NCBI RefSeq assembly: GCF_026340675.1
Contig: NZ_JAPEOX010000002.1
Location: 1,550,001 to 1,614,000, forward strand
From: Streptomyces sp. NBC_01264
Lineage (GTDB): Bacteria; Actinomycetota; Actinomycetes; Streptomycetales; Streptomycetaceae
Direction: 5' to 3'
DNA: 64,000 nt
Below, one piece after another: positions 16,584-25,882 of the stretch (its first letter is position 1; each line of letters opens with the position of its first letter). The translations under genes were made by a program, and so were the position numbers. A model generated the notes under the pieces. It was not told the DNA's origin and made no database searches. It was given only the letters and a program-made list of their open reading frames with translations.

Positions 16584-17816
16584 ATGGAATCCGAGCATCG
16601 CGTCAGCACGCTGGAGCTCTTCTTCGACCTCGTCTTCGTCTTCACCATCACCCAGCTGACGGTGCTGCTCGCGGACGATCTCACCCTGCGCGGTGCCGGG
16701 CGGGTGCTGCTGATCTTCACGGTGTTGTTCTGGATGTACGGCGGCTACGCGTACCTGACCAATCAGGTACCGCCCGACCGGCCCGTGCGCCGCCTGCTGA
16801 TCCTGCTCGCCATGGGGGCGTTCCTGGTGTGCGCCCTGGCCGTGCCGACGGCCTTCGGGGACGGCGGGGTCGCCTTCGGGCTCGGGTACCTGGTCGTCGT
16901 GATCACGCACAGCGCCCTGTACAGCCAGGCCCACGGGCGCGGGGTGCTGTGGTTCGCGATGCCGAACGCGCTGTCCGCGCTCTCGGTGACGGCCGCCGGG
17001 CTGCTCGATGGGGCCGCGGCCCTGGGCCTGTGGGGCCTGGCCCTCCTGTTCCAGTTCGTCACGCCCGCCATCTCGCGGCGGGCGACGGCCTCCGGGCCCG
17101 AATCCGCCGAGGGCAAGACCATCGAGGAGCAGCTCGGGGGGATCGGCGCCGCGCACTTCGTGGAACGGCACGGGCTGCTGCTGATCATCGTGTTCGGCGA
17201 GTCGATCATCGCGGTCGGCATCGGCGTGGGCTCGCTGCCGCTGACCTTCGGGATCGTCGTCGGCGCGTTCCTGACGCTGGCCGTCGGGGCCGCCCTGTGG
17301 TGGATGTACTTCGTGCGCGACGAGGGCCGCGCCGAGCACGTCTTCGCGAGCACGACCCCGGACAGGCGTTTCAAGCTGGCGCTGCGTGCGTACTACTACT
17401 GCTTCATCCCGATGCTGCTGGGGATCGCCGCCTTCTCTGCGGGCGTGAAGAAGAGCATCGGGCACCTGGGCGAGCAGCTTCCGGCCGGGCCCGCCCTCGC
17501 GCTCGCGGGCGGGGTGGCCTGCTATCTGGCCGGGGACGTCGCCTTCCGCGTGGTGCTGGGGATCCGGCCGGTACGGTTCCGCGCGCTCGCGGTGGTGCCC
17601 GTACTGGCGACCGCCGCGGCGGGCATGCGGATCGGCGCGGCCTGGCAGCTGACCGCGCTGGTCCTGGTGCTCGTGGCCGCGCTGGCGGCCGAGGCCCGCG
17701 CCGCCGGGGCGGTCGTGACCCCGGTCGTGACCCCGGCCGTGACCGGGACCACGGCCGGTCCGGAGCCCGCGACGGGTGCCGCCGCGTGCTCCGGACCGGG
17801 TGTCACGGGCAGCTGA
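16584..17816 (+). CDS. Low temperature requirement protein A (LtrA) family membrane protein
   Basis: 410 residues; ATG 16584 after AGGGGGGAA. The N-terminal signature VSTLELFFDLVFVFTITQLT is diagnostic for the LtrA family, and a second conserved block reads HFVERHGLLLIIVFGESIIAVGIGV. About ten to eleven membrane helices. LtrA was named from a Listeria mutant unable to grow in the cold; the biochemical role is unknown. The C-terminal 40 residues are a low-complexity Ala/Val/Thr/Pro tail. The last 14 bases overlap the 3' end of the convergent KAS III gene. Confidence 0.88.
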   Translation: MESEHRVSTLELFFDLVFVFTITQLTVLLADDLTLRGAGRVLLIFTVLFWMYGGYAYLTNQVPPDRPVRRLLILLAMGAFLVCALAVPTAFGDGGVAFGLGYLVVVITHSALYSQAHGRGVLWFAMPNALSALSVTAAGLLDGAAALGLWGLALLFQFVTPAISRRATASGPESAEGKTIEEQLGGIGAAHFVERHGLLLIIVFGESIIAVGIGVGSLPLTFGIVVGAFLTLAVGAALWWMYFVRDEGRAEHVFASTTPDRRFKLALRAYYYCFIPMLLGIAAFSAGVKKSIGHLGEQLPAGPALALAGGVACYLAGDVAFRVVLGIRPVRFRALAVVPVLATAAAGMRIGAAWQLTALVLVLVAALAAEARAAGAVVTPVVTPAVTGTTAGPEPATGAAACSGPGVTGS

Positions 17817-18744
17817 TGACCTGGCCGGCGTAGGAGAGGTTGCCGCCGAAGCCGAAGAGGAGGACGGGCGCCCCGGAGGGGATCTCGCCGCGCTCGACCA
17901 GCTTGGACAGGGCCATCGGGATGGAGGCGGCCGAGGTGTTGCCGGAGTCGACGACATCGCGGGCGACGACGGCGTTGACGGCGCCGATCTTCGCGGCGAG
18001 CGGCTCGATGATCCGCAGGTTCGCCTGGTGGAGGACGACCGCGGCCAGGTCCTCCGGGGTGATCCCGGCCTTCTCGCAGACCTTGCGGGCGAGCGGGGGG
18101 AGCTGGCTGGTGGTCCAGCGGTAGACGGACTGGCCCTCCTGGGCGAAGACCGGCGGTGAGCCCTCGATGCGGACCGCGTTGCCCATCGAGGGCACCGAGC
18201 CCCACAGGACCGGGCCGATGCCGGGCTCCTCGCAGGCCTCGACGACGGCCGCCCCGGCGCCGTCGCCGGTCAGGACGCAGGTGGTGCGGTCGGTCCAGTC
18301 GGTGATCTCGGTCATCTTGTCCGCCCCGATGACCAGGGCGCGGGTGGCGGCGCCGGCCCGGATCGCGTGGTCGGCGGTGGCCAGGGCGTGGGTGAAGCCC
18401 GAGCAGACGACGTTGATGTCCATCACGGCGGGGCTGGAGCCCATCCCGAGCTTGGCCGCGACGCGGGCGGCCATGTTGGGGGAACGGTCGATCGCGGTGG
18501 AGGTGGCGACGAGGACGAGGTCGATGTCGTCCGGGGTCAGACCGGCGCTCGCGAGCGCCTTGCCCGCGGCCTGGTAGGCCAGCTCGTCGACCGGCTCGTC
18601 GGGGCCGGCCATGTGCCGGGTCTTGATCCCGACGCGGGAGCGGATCCACTCGTCATTGGTGTCCACCATGGCGGCGAGGTCCTCATTGGTGAGCACCTTC
18701 GAGGGCTGGTAGTGCCCAAGCGCCACCACGCGTGAACCGGTCAT
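17803..18744 (-). CDS. 3-oxoacyl-ACP synthase III family protein (KAS III, FabH-like)
   Basis: 313 residues, ATG 18744. The thiolase-fold condensing enzyme has its triad in family contexts: Cys114 in [11 protein letters not shown], His239 in [10 protein letters not shown] and Asn269 in [11 protein letters not shown]. The N-terminus has [16 protein letters not shown] and the C-terminus ends [19 protein letters not shown] starts fatty-acid chains by condensing an acyl-CoA with malonyl-ACP. Because no fatty-acid operon is adjacent, this is more likely a paralogue used for a special starter or ester than the housekeeping FabH. Confidence 0.9.
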   Translation of the reverse strand: MTGSRVVALGHYQPSKVLTNEDLAAMVDTNDEWIRSRVGIKTRHMAGPDEPVDELAYQAAGKALASAGLTPDDIDLVLVATSTAIDRSPNMAARVAAKLGMGSSPAVMDINVVCSGFTHALATADHAIRAGAATRALVIGADKMTEITDWTDRTTCVLTGDGAGAAVVEACEEPGIGPVLWGSVPSMGNAVRIEGSPPVFAQEGQSVYRWTTSQLPPLARKVCEKAGITPEDLAAVVLHQANLRIIEPLAAKIGAVNAVVARDVVDSGNTSAASIPMALSKLVERGEIPSGAPVLLFGFGGNLSYAGQVISCP

Positions 18745-18949
18745 GGGCGGGGTCCCCCCTTGTAAGGCAGTCAGGATGTACCAGCTTTGCCTGCTACTCA
18801 TGGGTACACGGGCGCGTGACCCGACAGGATTCAGTGCCCGGAATTTGGAGCTTCCCGAGGGTCCTCAAGCCCGGGAAGGTGCCCGGGGCCGATCCGGGAG
18901 AATGGGTGCTCCAGGCGTACGACGAGAACAGAACAGGTGGACTGATCAC

Positions 18950-19783
18950 ATGGGACGGGTCACCGAACGCCGTCGCGTCCTCCGGATCCGGGGCGGCGTC
19001 GCAGGGGCCCGGGCGGACACCCTGGTGGCCGAAGAGCCGCTGGAGATACGGCTGAACGGCAAGCCCCTGGCCATCACGATGCGCACCCCGGGCGACGATT
19101 TCGCACTGGCCGTGGGCTTCCTCGCCAGCGAGGGCGTGCTCGCCTCGGCCTCCGACGTCCGGGCCGTGACCTACTGCGAGGGCGCCGCCGAGGACGGAAC
19201 GAACACCTACAACGTGGTGAACGTCCAGCTCGCCGCCGGAGTTCCGGTGCCCGACATCACGCTGGAGCGGAACGTCTACACCACCTCCTCCTGCGGCCTG
19301 TGCGGGAAGGCCAGTCTGGACGCGGTGCGCACCGCGACCCGGTTCCCGGGGCTCGCGGACGATCCCGTACGGGTGGGCGCGCGGCTCCTCGGGGAGCTGC
19401 CGGACCGGCTGCGCGCGGAGCAGAAGGTCTTCGAGCGCACGGGCGCCCTGCACGGCGCCGGGCTGTTCTCGGCAGGGGGCGAGCTGATCGACGTACGGGA
19501 GGACGTGGGCCGGCACAACGCGGTGGACAAGATCGTCGGGCGGGCGCTGCAGGCCGGACGGCTACCGCTGGCGGGGTCGGTGCTGCTGGTGTCGGGGCGG
19601 GCCTCCTTCGAGCTGGCGCAGAAGGCCGTGATGGCGGGGATCCCGGTGCTGGCGGCCGTGTCGGCGCCGTCCTCGCTGGCGGTGGACCTGGCCCTGGAGT
19701 CGGGGCTGACGCTGGTCGGGTTCCTGCGGGGCGGGGACATGAACGTCTACGCGGGCGAGGAGCGGATCGACCTGACGGCGTGA
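18950..19783 (+). CDS. fdhD: Formate dehydrogenase accessory sulfurtransferase FdhD
   Basis: 277 residues from ATG 18950 (AGGTGGA upstream). Two cysteines in [12 protein letters not shown] (Cys115, Cys118) form the conserved CxxC loop that carries sulfur from IscS to the molybdenum cofactor of formate dehydrogenase. Other family blocks are [45 protein letters not shown] and [14 protein letters not shown]. No formate dehydrogenase gene is next to it in this window, which is common for fdhD in Streptomyces. A very strong hairpin follows. Confidence 0.95.
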   Translation: MGRVTERRRVLRIRGGVAGARADTLVAEEPLEIRLNGKPLAITMRTPGDDFALAVGFLASEGVLASASDVRAVTYCEGAAEDGTNTYNVVNVQLAAGVPVPDITLERNVYTTSSCGLCGKASLDAVRTATRFPGLADDPVRVGARLLGELPDRLRAEQKVFERTGALHGAGLFSAGGELIDVREDVGRHNAVDKIVGRALQAGRLPLAGSVLLVSGRASFELAQKAVMAGIPVLAAVSAPSSLAVDLALESGLTLVGFLRGGDMNVYAGEERIDLTA

Positions 19784-19807
19784 GCCTCGGGGCGGCTCTC
19801 CCCCGGG

Positions 19808-19854
19808 CCCGGGCGGGGGCTGGGGCCGTCGTGCGGCCCCCGCCCCCGCCCGGG
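19808..19854. terminator. Strong bidirectional terminator hairpin
   Basis: Arms 19808-19828 (starts CCCGGGCGGGGGC) and 19834-19854 (ends GCCCCCGCCCGGG) pair over about 20 bases with one mismatch and a five-base loop, between the convergent fdhD gene and the secreted-protein gene. Confidence 0.7.
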
Positions 19855-19859
19855 ACGAG

Positions 19860-20135
19860 CTACTTGTCGGCCAGGTGTCCCGCACCGGTGTGCTCGGTGC
19901 CCACCGGGGCCTGGACGGTCTGGCTGTACGGGTTGTCCTTGGACGCGGGCTCGATCTTCTTCGCGGCCACGTGCGGGGTGCCCGCCGGGGCCTCGACCGT
20001 GCGGCTGTGAGCGGAACCGTCCTTGGCACTGCCGTTGCCGCTGCCGTTGTCCGCGGCGTTGGCGGCTCCGCCGAGGGCGAGCGTGGCGAGCAGGGCGGCG
20101 GCGGAGACGGCGGCGATGCGCTTGTTGAGCTTCAT
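19860..20135 (-). CDS. Small secreted protein
   Basis: 91 residues from ATG 20135 with AGGGAG upstream. A clear Sec signal peptide (MKLNKR, then AAALLATLALGG) ends at about ANAA/DNG, leaving some 60 residues. The mature part is hydrophilic and contains two imperfect copies of one unit: SRTVEAPAGTPHVAAKK and SQTVQAPVGTEHTGAGH. No cysteines and no known domain. Function unknown; probably an exported, unstructured or wall-associated peptide. Confidence 0.75.
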   Translation of the reverse strand: MKLNKRIAAVSAAALLATLALGGAANAADNGSGNGSAKDGSAHSRTVEAPAGTPHVAAKKIEPASKDNPYSQTVQAPVGTEHTGAGHLADK

Positions 20136-20253
20136 GAGGGGCTCCCTGGTGGTTCGGGGCTTCTTGCTGACACCCAGAACCTAGAAGAACCGGACATTTC
20201 CTCGCTCTAACGCTTTCCGCCCCCGAACGCCCTCCGTCCTTACTCCGCCCCGA

Positions 20254-20685
20254 TCACCGGTTGCGGCGGCCGCGGCGGGAAGCGGGCTCGGCCGGCTTCG
20301 GCTCCGGAGGGTCGATGCGGTGGAGGTCCAGGGTCGCCGGGAGCGCGGTGGCGCCGGGCCCGCCCGCTTCGGCCCACGCGATGATCTCGTCGGTGGCGGT
20401 GTCGTCCAGGGCCCAGCCGAACCAGACCGCGCGGGCGCCCCGGCGGCGGGCCTCCGTGGTGGGCTGGACCACGATGACGTTGGCCTGCGCGCACGGGCCG
20501 AGGCAGTCGGACGTACGGACCGCCAGGCGCCCGTCGGAGGCGGCCGCGGCCTCGCGCAGCCGGGCCAGCTGCCCCGCGTGGTCGGAGCCGGGGTTCTTGC
20601 GGGGGTCGCCGCAGCAGCAGCCCCGGCAGACCACCAGGGTGCAGGGGCGCGGGGCATGGGCGGAGAGCGGGCGTATCCAGGTCAC
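20254..20685 (-). CDS. (2Fe-2S) ferredoxin, thioredoxin-like fold
   Basis: 143 residues from a GTG at 20685. The cysteine-rich start CTLVVCRGCCCGDPRK and a later SDCLGPCAQANVIVV give the CX..C ... CxxxC pattern of thioredoxin-fold [2Fe-2S] ferredoxins (as in NuoE- and Shethna-type proteins). The C-terminus has WFGWALDDTATDEIIAW, then a Pro/Arg-rich tail. It stands just downstream of the SBF-like transporter gene (9-base gap, same strand), so they may be one transcript. It is likely an electron carrier for an unidentified partner. Confidence 0.82.
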   Translation of the reverse strand: MTWIRPLSAHAPRPCTLVVCRGCCCGDPRKNPGSDHAGQLARLREAAAASDGRLAVRTSDCLGPCAQANVIVVQPTTEARRRGARAVWFGWALDDTATDEIIAWAEAGGPGATALPATLDLHRIDPPEPKPAEPASRRGRRNR

Positions 20686-20694
20686 CGCCGCACG

Positions 20695-21768
20695 TTACCG
20701 GGCCTGCGGGACCGGGTGTTGAGGGGTGTGCGAGACCTCCGCCACATGCCCTGCGGCGCGTTCGGACCGCTCCGTGTCCCCTGTGGCCCGCGGGTCCCGT
20801 GCGCGGCGGCGGGCCAGTACCGCACAGACCATCAGCTGCATCTGGTGGAAGAGCATCAGCGGCAGCACGGCGAGGCTCGCCTGGGCTCCGAACAGCACGC
20901 TGGCCATGGGGAGTCCGGCGGCGAGGCTCTTCTTCGACCCCGCGAACTGGATGGCGATCCGGTCCTCCCGGGTGAAGCCGAGGCGCTTGGCCCCGTACCA
21001 GGTGGCCGCCAGCATCACGGCGAGGATGACCGCTTCCACGGCCATCAGCCCGCCGAGGCGCGGGAGGCTGACCTGGTGCCAGATCCCCGCAACCATGCCG
21101 GCGCTGAAGGCGGTGTAGACGACGAGCAGGATCGAGCCGCGGTCCACGTAGCCCAGGACCTTCTTGTTGCGGACGAGGAAGCCGCCGACCCAGGGGCGCA
21201 GGGCCTGGCCGAGGAGGAACGGCAGGAGCAGCTGCAGGACGATCTTGACCAGCGAGTCGAGGGAGAAGCCGCCCGCGCTGTTGCCGAGCAGGCCGGCGGC
21301 GAGGACGGGGGTCAGGAAGATGCCGATGAGGCTGGAGAAGGAGCCCGCGCAGATCGCGGCCGGGACGTTGCCGCGGGCGATCGAGGTGAAGGCGATGGAG
21401 GACTGGATGGTGGAGGGGACCAAGCAGAGGAAGAGCAGGCCGCTGTAGAGGGGCGGCGTGAGGACGGTGGGGACCAGGGCGTGCGCGGCGAGGCCCAGGA
21501 GGGGGAAGAGGAGGAAGGTGGAGGCGAGCACGGTGAGGTGGAGCCGCCAGTGGCGCATGCCGTCGAGGGCTTCGCGGGTGGAGAGCCGGGCGCCGTAGAG
21601 GAAGAAGAGCAGGGCCACCGCCGCGGTGGAGGCGGCCTCGGCCAGGGAGGCGGCCGCGCCGCGGGCGGGCAGCAGGGCGGCGAGGCCGACGGTGGCGAGC
21701 AGACCCATGATGAACGGGTCCACGGGGAGCCGGGCGGGGAGGTGCGGGCGGCGCATGGGGGTGCTCAC
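20695..21768 (-). CDS. Bile acid:sodium symporter-like (SBF) membrane transporter
   Basis: 357 residues from GTG 21768. About nine to ten hydrophobic helices. Conserved blocks are ALLFFLYGARLSTREALDG, PSTIQSSIAFTSIARGN, GSFSSLIGIFLTPVL and QFAGSKKSLAAGLPMA, which identify the SBF-like/PF13593 branch of the bile acid-sodium symporter superfamily. The substrate is probably an organic anion but cannot be deduced. A divergent LysR gene begins 123 bases away and probably controls it. The C-terminal 50 residues are a soluble, Arg-rich tail. Confidence 0.88.
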   Translation of the reverse strand: MSTPMRRPHLPARLPVDPFIMGLLATVGLAALLPARGAAASLAEAASTAAVALLFFLYGARLSTREALDGMRHWRLHLTVLASTFLLFPLLGLAAHALVPTVLTPPLYSGLLFLCLVPSTIQSSIAFTSIARGNVPAAICAGSFSSLIGIFLTPVLAAGLLGNSAGGFSLDSLVKIVLQLLLPFLLGQALRPWVGGFLVRNKKVLGYVDRGSILLVVYTAFSAGMVAGIWHQVSLPRLGGLMAVEAVILAVMLAATWYGAKRLGFTREDRIAIQFAGSKKSLAAGLPMASVLFGAQASLAVLPLMLFHQMQLMVCAVLARRRARDPRATGDTERSERAAGHVAEVSHTPQHPVPQAR

Positions 21769-21891
21769 TTGCGAGGTCTCGGCGGCAGGTCAGTGTCCCT
21801 CCCATCTTCGGGGTCGGACGGTGATCGGGAAACCCGTACACCGCTCTCACTGTCATCACGGAACATGATGAGCGGGCGTAGGGTGGGCGGT

Positions 21892-22743
21892 GTGTACGAC
21901 CCCGTTCAGCTGCGCACCTTCCTCACCGTCGCCCAGACCCTGAGCTTCACGCAGGCCGCCGCCCGGCTCGGCGTCCGCCAGTCCACGGTCAGCCAGCACG
22001 TGCGCCGGCTGGAGGACGCCACCGGCCGGCCCCTCTTCCTGCGCGACACGCACAGCGTGGAGCTCACGGAGGACGGCGAGGCGCTGCTCGGCTTCGCCCG
22101 CTCCATCCTGGAGGCGCACGAGCGCGCGGCGGCCTTCTTCACCGGGACGCGGATCCGGGGCCGGCTGCGTTTCGGTGCCTCCGAGGACTTCGTGCTGACC
22201 CGGCTGCCGGAGATCCTGGAGGCCTTCCGGCACGAGCACCCCGAGGTGGAGCTGGAGCTGTCCGTGGAGCTCTCGGGAACCCTGCACGAGCGGCTGGACG
22301 CGGGACGGCTGGACCTCGTACTCGCCAAGCGGCGCGGGGACGGCGACGAGCGGGGCCGGCTGGTGTGGCGGGACCGGATGGTGTGGATCGGGGCGGAGGG
22401 GCTGCGGGTGGACCCGGACCGGCCGGTCCCGCTGATCGTCTTCCCGCCGCCGGGCATCACGCGGGCGCGGGCGCTGGACGTGTTGCAGGCGGACGGGCGG
22501 CCGTGGCGGATCGCCTGTACGAGCGGCAGCCTGAGCGGCCTGATCGCGGCGGCGCGGGCGGGGCTGGGCGTGATGGCCCACACCCGGGGCCTGATCCCGC
22601 CCGGGCTCACCCGCGTGGCCGGCCTGCCGGACCTCGGGACGGTGGAGTTCGCCCTGCTGCGGGGCGCCCGCGGGTCCGCTGCCGCGGAGGCGCTGGCCGC
22701 GGCGATCCTGTCGGGGGCGGACCGGCTGACCCGGGCGGCGTAG
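21892..22743 (+). CDS. LysR family transcriptional regulator
   Basis: 283 residues from GTG 21892, which gives the usual family start YDPVQLRTFLTVAQTLSF; ATGs at 21865 and 21868 are alternatives. The winged helix reads TQAAARLGVRQSTVSQHVRR, followed by the linker LFLRDTHSVELTEDG, then a periplasmic-binding-like effector domain (about 90-283). It is divergent from the SBF-like transporter, the classic LysR arrangement. The intergenic DNA has GTGAT and ATCAC half-sites around 21821 and 21855. The effector is unknown. Confidence 0.92.
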   Translation: MYDPVQLRTFLTVAQTLSFTQAAARLGVRQSTVSQHVRRLEDATGRPLFLRDTHSVELTEDGEALLGFARSILEAHERAAAFFTGTRIRGRLRFGASEDFVLTRLPEILEAFRHEHPEVELELSVELSGTLHERLDAGRLDLVLAKRRGDGDERGRLVWRDRMVWIGAEGLRVDPDRPVPLIVFPPPGITRARALDVLQADGRPWRIACTSGSLSGLIAAARAGLGVMAHTRGLIPPGLTRVAGLPDLGTVEFALLRGARGSAAAEALAAAILSGADRLTRAA

Positions 22744-22779
22744 CCGGGCCCCGGATCCCGCTCCCCCGCCGGGCCGGGG

Positions 22780-23125
22780 TGTGCCCGGCTCCGGCCCCTG
22801 CCCCTGCCCCTGCCCCTGCTCCGGCTCCGGCTCCGGCTCCGGCCCGACTCGGCCCGGCCCGGCCCGGCGGGGGATGCGCCGCGGCGCGGGGCAAGGTCCC
22901 CTACCCGCCCTTCCACCGTTCCCAGGGCTCCGCCCTGACCCGGTCCTCAAACGCCGGACGGGCTGAAAGGACCCTGGGGCTCCGCCCCAGACCCCGGTCC
23001 TCAAACGCCGGACGGCTGAAATGCCCATGCCCCGGTCCTCGAACGCCGGACGGCTGGAATGCCCGGAACCCGGTCCTCGAACGCCGGACGGCTGAATCTG
23101 CTCGAAGCCGGACGGCTGGACCGGC
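22780..23125. repeat. Streptomyces-type GC-rich intergenic repeats
   Basis: The roughly 500 bases between the LysR gene and the next gene hold only repeats. First a run of CCCCTG then CCGGCT units (about 22792-22845), then GGCCC units (about 22852-22866). Then four copies of a 22-25 base unit with core TCCTCAAACGCCGGACGG (near 22944, 22999, 23037 and 23075; the last two have CTCGAACG) and a partial fifth copy (23101-23120). A small palindrome CTGGGGCTCCGCCCCAG lies between copies one and two. The same core recurs inside the ABC fusion gene at 29431-29453. No gene was seen here. Confidence 0.85.
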
Positions 23126-23249
23126 GTGGCCGGCCCTGCCGGGGGAATGTGCCGCCGTTCGCCACGGTGGGCGCCTAGGGTCGCCGTACGCCCGCAACCG
23201 GTCGTGGCCGGGCGGGGTTTCGTACGGGACGGACCGGGGGATGACGCAC

Positions 23250-23909
23250 ATGAAGATCGCGGTGCTGGGGACGGGCGAGGTCGGGCAGCAGCTGGCGGGG
23301 AAGCTCGTCGAGGTCGGGCACGAGGTCACGATGGGGTCCCGGACGGCGGACAACGCCGATGCCGCGGCATGGGCCGCCGGGACGGGCGGTGCCCACGGGA
23401 CCTTCGCCGAGGCCGCCGCCTGCGCCGAGCTCGTCGTCAACGCGACCGGCGGGCTGGTCTCGCTCGCCGTGCTGGAAGCCGCCGGGGCCGGCAATCTGCG
23501 GGGGAAGACCGTCGTGGACGTCTCCAACGCGCTGGACTTCTCCGAGGGGTTCCCGCCCCGGGTGGTCACCCCGGACGGCCACAGCGTCGCCGAGCAGCTC
23601 CAGAAGGCGTTCCCCGAGGCGCGGATCGTCAAGACGCTCAACACCATGAACAACGCGGTGATGGTCGAGCCGAGCCGGGTGCCGGGTCACCACACCGTGT
23701 TCGTAAGCGGCGACGACGCCGGGGCCAAGGCAGAGACCACCGCGCTCCTGCGCTCCTTCGGCTGGGCGCCGGAGCAGATCACCGATCTCGGCGACCTGTC
23801 GAGCGCCCGCGCCACCGAGGCCCTGATGGCGCTCTGGCTGCGGCTCTACGGGGTGCTCGGCCCGGTGGACTTCAACCTCTCCGTGGTCACGGCCCCTGGC
23901 CTGTCCTGA
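23250..23909 (+). CDS. NADP/F420-dependent oxidoreductase-like protein (F420 reductase family)
   Basis: 219 residues from ATG 23250 (GGGGG nine bases upstream; ATG 23241 would add three residues). The Rossmann motif is KIAVLGTGEVGQQLAGKLVE, with SRT after strand two as the NADP phosphate-binding site, then VVNATGGL and KTVVDVSNALDFSEG, and KTLNTMNNAVMV. This is the F420H2:NADP oxidoreductase-like family. It would transfer hydride between NADPH and F420 or a related acceptor. The gene is isolated between the repeat block and an acyl-CoA ligase gene. Confidence 0.85.
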   Translation: MKIAVLGTGEVGQQLAGKLVEVGHEVTMGSRTADNADAAAWAAGTGGAHGTFAEAAACAELVVNATGGLVSLAVLEAAGAGNLRGKTVVDVSNALDFSEGFPPRVVTPDGHSVAEQLQKAFPEARIVKTLNTMNNAVMVEPSRVPGHHTVFVSGDDAGAKAETTALLRSFGWAPEQITDLGDLSSARATEALMALWLRLYGVLGPVDFNLSVVTAPGLS

Positions 23910-24007
23910 ACACACCACTGAGGAGGTCTTGTGGAGGTCTTCCTTCCGTGATCACTGGCGGGTAGGCGTGCGATAGCGTCGCCGCGCCGTACGGAGAGGA
24001 GCGGGCC

Positions 24008-25831
24008 TTGCACGAGATCGCCGTCCCCCCGGTCGTCACGGGCTCACCCGTCGGTGGCCTGGCCGATGCCGTCTTCCTGCACGCCCGCGAGGACCCCGGC
24101 CGGGTGGTGCTCGGCCGCAAGTCGGACGGGGTCTGGGGGGACGTGACCTCGGGCGAGCTGGCCTCGGAGGTGCTCGGGCTCGCCAAGGGGCTGCTGGCGC
24201 AGGGGATCCGCTTCGGGGACCGGGTCGCGATCATGTCCCGTACCCGGTACGAGTGGACGCTCTTCGACTTCGCCCTGTGGGCGATCGGCGCCCAGCCGGT
24301 CCCCGTCTATCCCTCGTCCTCCGCCGAGCAGGTGCACTGGATCCTGTACGACTCCGGGTGCACGGCCTGCGTGGTGGAGGACGAGGACCAGGCCATGACC
24401 GTCGGGTCGGTGATCGAGCGGCTGCCGCTGCTGCGCCGGCTGTGGCAGTTGGACGCGGGCGCCGTGGACGGGCTCGTCCAGGACGGGCTCCAGGTCGCCG
24501 AGGACGTGGTGCACCGCCACCGGAGCGCCGTGACGCCCGATGCGACGGCCACCGTCATCTACACCTCGGGGACCACCGGACGCCCCAAGGGCTGTGTGCT
24601 GACCCACGGCAACTTCATGTTCGAGGCGGACACGATGGTGACCCGCTGGGAGTCCGTCTTCCGGGCCCGGCCCGGTGAGCAGCCGTCCACCCTGCTGTTC
24701 CTGCCGCTCGCCCACGTCTTCGGGCGGATGGTGGAGGTGGCGGCGGTCCGCGCCCGGGTGAAGCTCGGGCACCAGCCGGTGCTGGCGGCGGCCGAACTCC
24801 TGCCGGACCTCGCCGCGTTCCGGCCCACGTTCGTGCTCGGGGTGCCGTACGTCTTCGAGAAGGTCTTCGCCGCCGCCCGTCGCAAGGCCGAGACCGAGGG
24901 CCGGACGGGTCCCTTCGACCGGGCGGTGGACACGGCCGTACGGTACGCGGAGGCGCGCGAGCAGAAGGCGTTCGGCGCCGGGCCCGGGCCCTCGGCGAAG
25001 CTGCGCGTGGAGCACCAGCTCTTCGAGAAGCTGGTGTACGGGAAGGTCCGCGAGGCGCTGGGCGGCAGGGTGCGGTACGCCATGTCGGGCGGCTCCGCGA
25101 TGCCGCGCCGGCTGGGGCTGTTCTTCGAGGGCGCCGGGGTCACGGTCTTCGAGGGCTACGGGCTGACGGAGTCCTGCGCGGCGGCCACCGCGAACCCGCC
25201 GGGGGCCGTCAAGTACGGCACCGTCGGGCCGCCGATCCCCGGCGGCACGGTGCACGTCGCCGACGACGGGGAGATCTGGCTCCACGGCGCCCACGTCTTC
25301 TCGGGGTACCTGAACGACCCGCCCGCCACGGAGGCGGTCCTGCGGGACGGCTGGCTGGCGACGGGGGACCTGGGGCGTCTCGACGAGGACGGGTACCTCA
25401 CGATCACCGGGCGCAAGAAGGAGATCCTGGTGACCTCCAACGGCAAGAGCGTCGCGCCGGCCGCCCTGGAGGAGCGGGTCCGCTCGCACCCGCTCGTCTC
25501 GCAGTGCGTCCTGGTGGGCAACGACCGGCCGTACATCGCGGCCCTGCTCACGCTGGACATGGAGGGGGTCGCGCACTGGATGGCGATGCGCGGCCGCCCC
25601 CGGCTGCCGGGGGCGGAACTGGCGTCGGACCCCGATCTGACGGCGGAGGTCCGCCGGTCGGTGGTGGCGGCCAACACCCGTGTCTCCCAGGCCGAGTCGA
25701 TCCGCACGTTCCGCATCCTGGGCGAGCAGTTCACGGAGGAGCGGGGGCTGCTCACGCCCTCGCTCAAGCTGAAGCGACGGGCCATAGAGAAGGTCTACGC
25801 CCAGGAGGTGGCGGCCCTCTACGAGCCCTGA
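24008..25831 (+). CDS. AMP-dependent long-chain fatty acid-CoA ligase
   Basis: 607 residues. The only credible start is TTG 24008, which has GGAGAGGAG upstream. Adenylate-forming motifs: IYTSGTTGRPKGCVLTHGN near residue 180, LPLAHVFGRMVEV, YGLTESCAAAT, GEIWLHGAHVFSGY, ATGDLGRLDEDG and ITGRKKEILVTSNGKSVAP, the last with the catalytic lysine region. It matches FadD15-type long-chain acyl-CoA synthetases. It activates fatty acids to CoA thioesters for degradation or lipid synthesis. Monocistronic; the next gene starts 144 bases later behind its own promoter. Confidence 0.93.
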   Translation: MHEIAVPPVVTGSPVGGLADAVFLHAREDPGRVVLGRKSDGVWGDVTSGELASEVLGLAKGLLAQGIRFGDRVAIMSRTRYEWTLFDFALWAIGAQPVPVYPSSSAEQVHWILYDSGCTACVVEDEDQAMTVGSVIERLPLLRRLWQLDAGAVDGLVQDGLQVAEDVVHRHRSAVTPDATATVIYTSGTTGRPKGCVLTHGNFMFEADTMVTRWESVFRARPGEQPSTLLFLPLAHVFGRMVEVAAVRARVKLGHQPVLAAAELLPDLAAFRPTFVLGVPYVFEKVFAAARRKAETEGRTGPFDRAVDTAVRYAEAREQKAFGAGPGPSAKLRVEHQLFEKLVYGKVREALGGRVRYAMSGGSAMPRRLGLFFEGAGVTVFEGYGLTESCAAATANPPGAVKYGTVGPPIPGGTVHVADDGEIWLHGAHVFSGYLNDPPATEAVLRDGWLATGDLGRLDEDGYLTITGRKKEILVTSNGKSVAPAALEERVRSHPLVSQCVLVGNDRPYIAALLTLDMEGVAHWMAMRGRPRLPGAELASDPDLTAEVRRSVVAANTRVSQAESIRTFRILGEQFTEERGLLTPSLKLKRRAIEKVYAQEVAALYEP

Positions 25832-25882
25832 CGGGCGCCACCGGTACGGCGCGGCGCGATCACACACGCGGTCCGAACCGTT

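Noticed and set aside
16219..16720. Short minus-strand frames over tRNA-Leu and the 5' end of the ltrA-like gene
   Set aside because: Overlap a tRNA and low-complexity GC-rich DNA; no family motif or ribosome site.
21769..21891. LysR-type half-sites GTGAT/ATCAC in the divergent region
   Set aside because: Spacing and symmetry are too loose to call an operator; mentioned only in the regulator entry.
22780..23125. CRISPR array
   Set aside because: Repeat units are short, irregularly spaced and without unique spacers of constant length; no cas genes.
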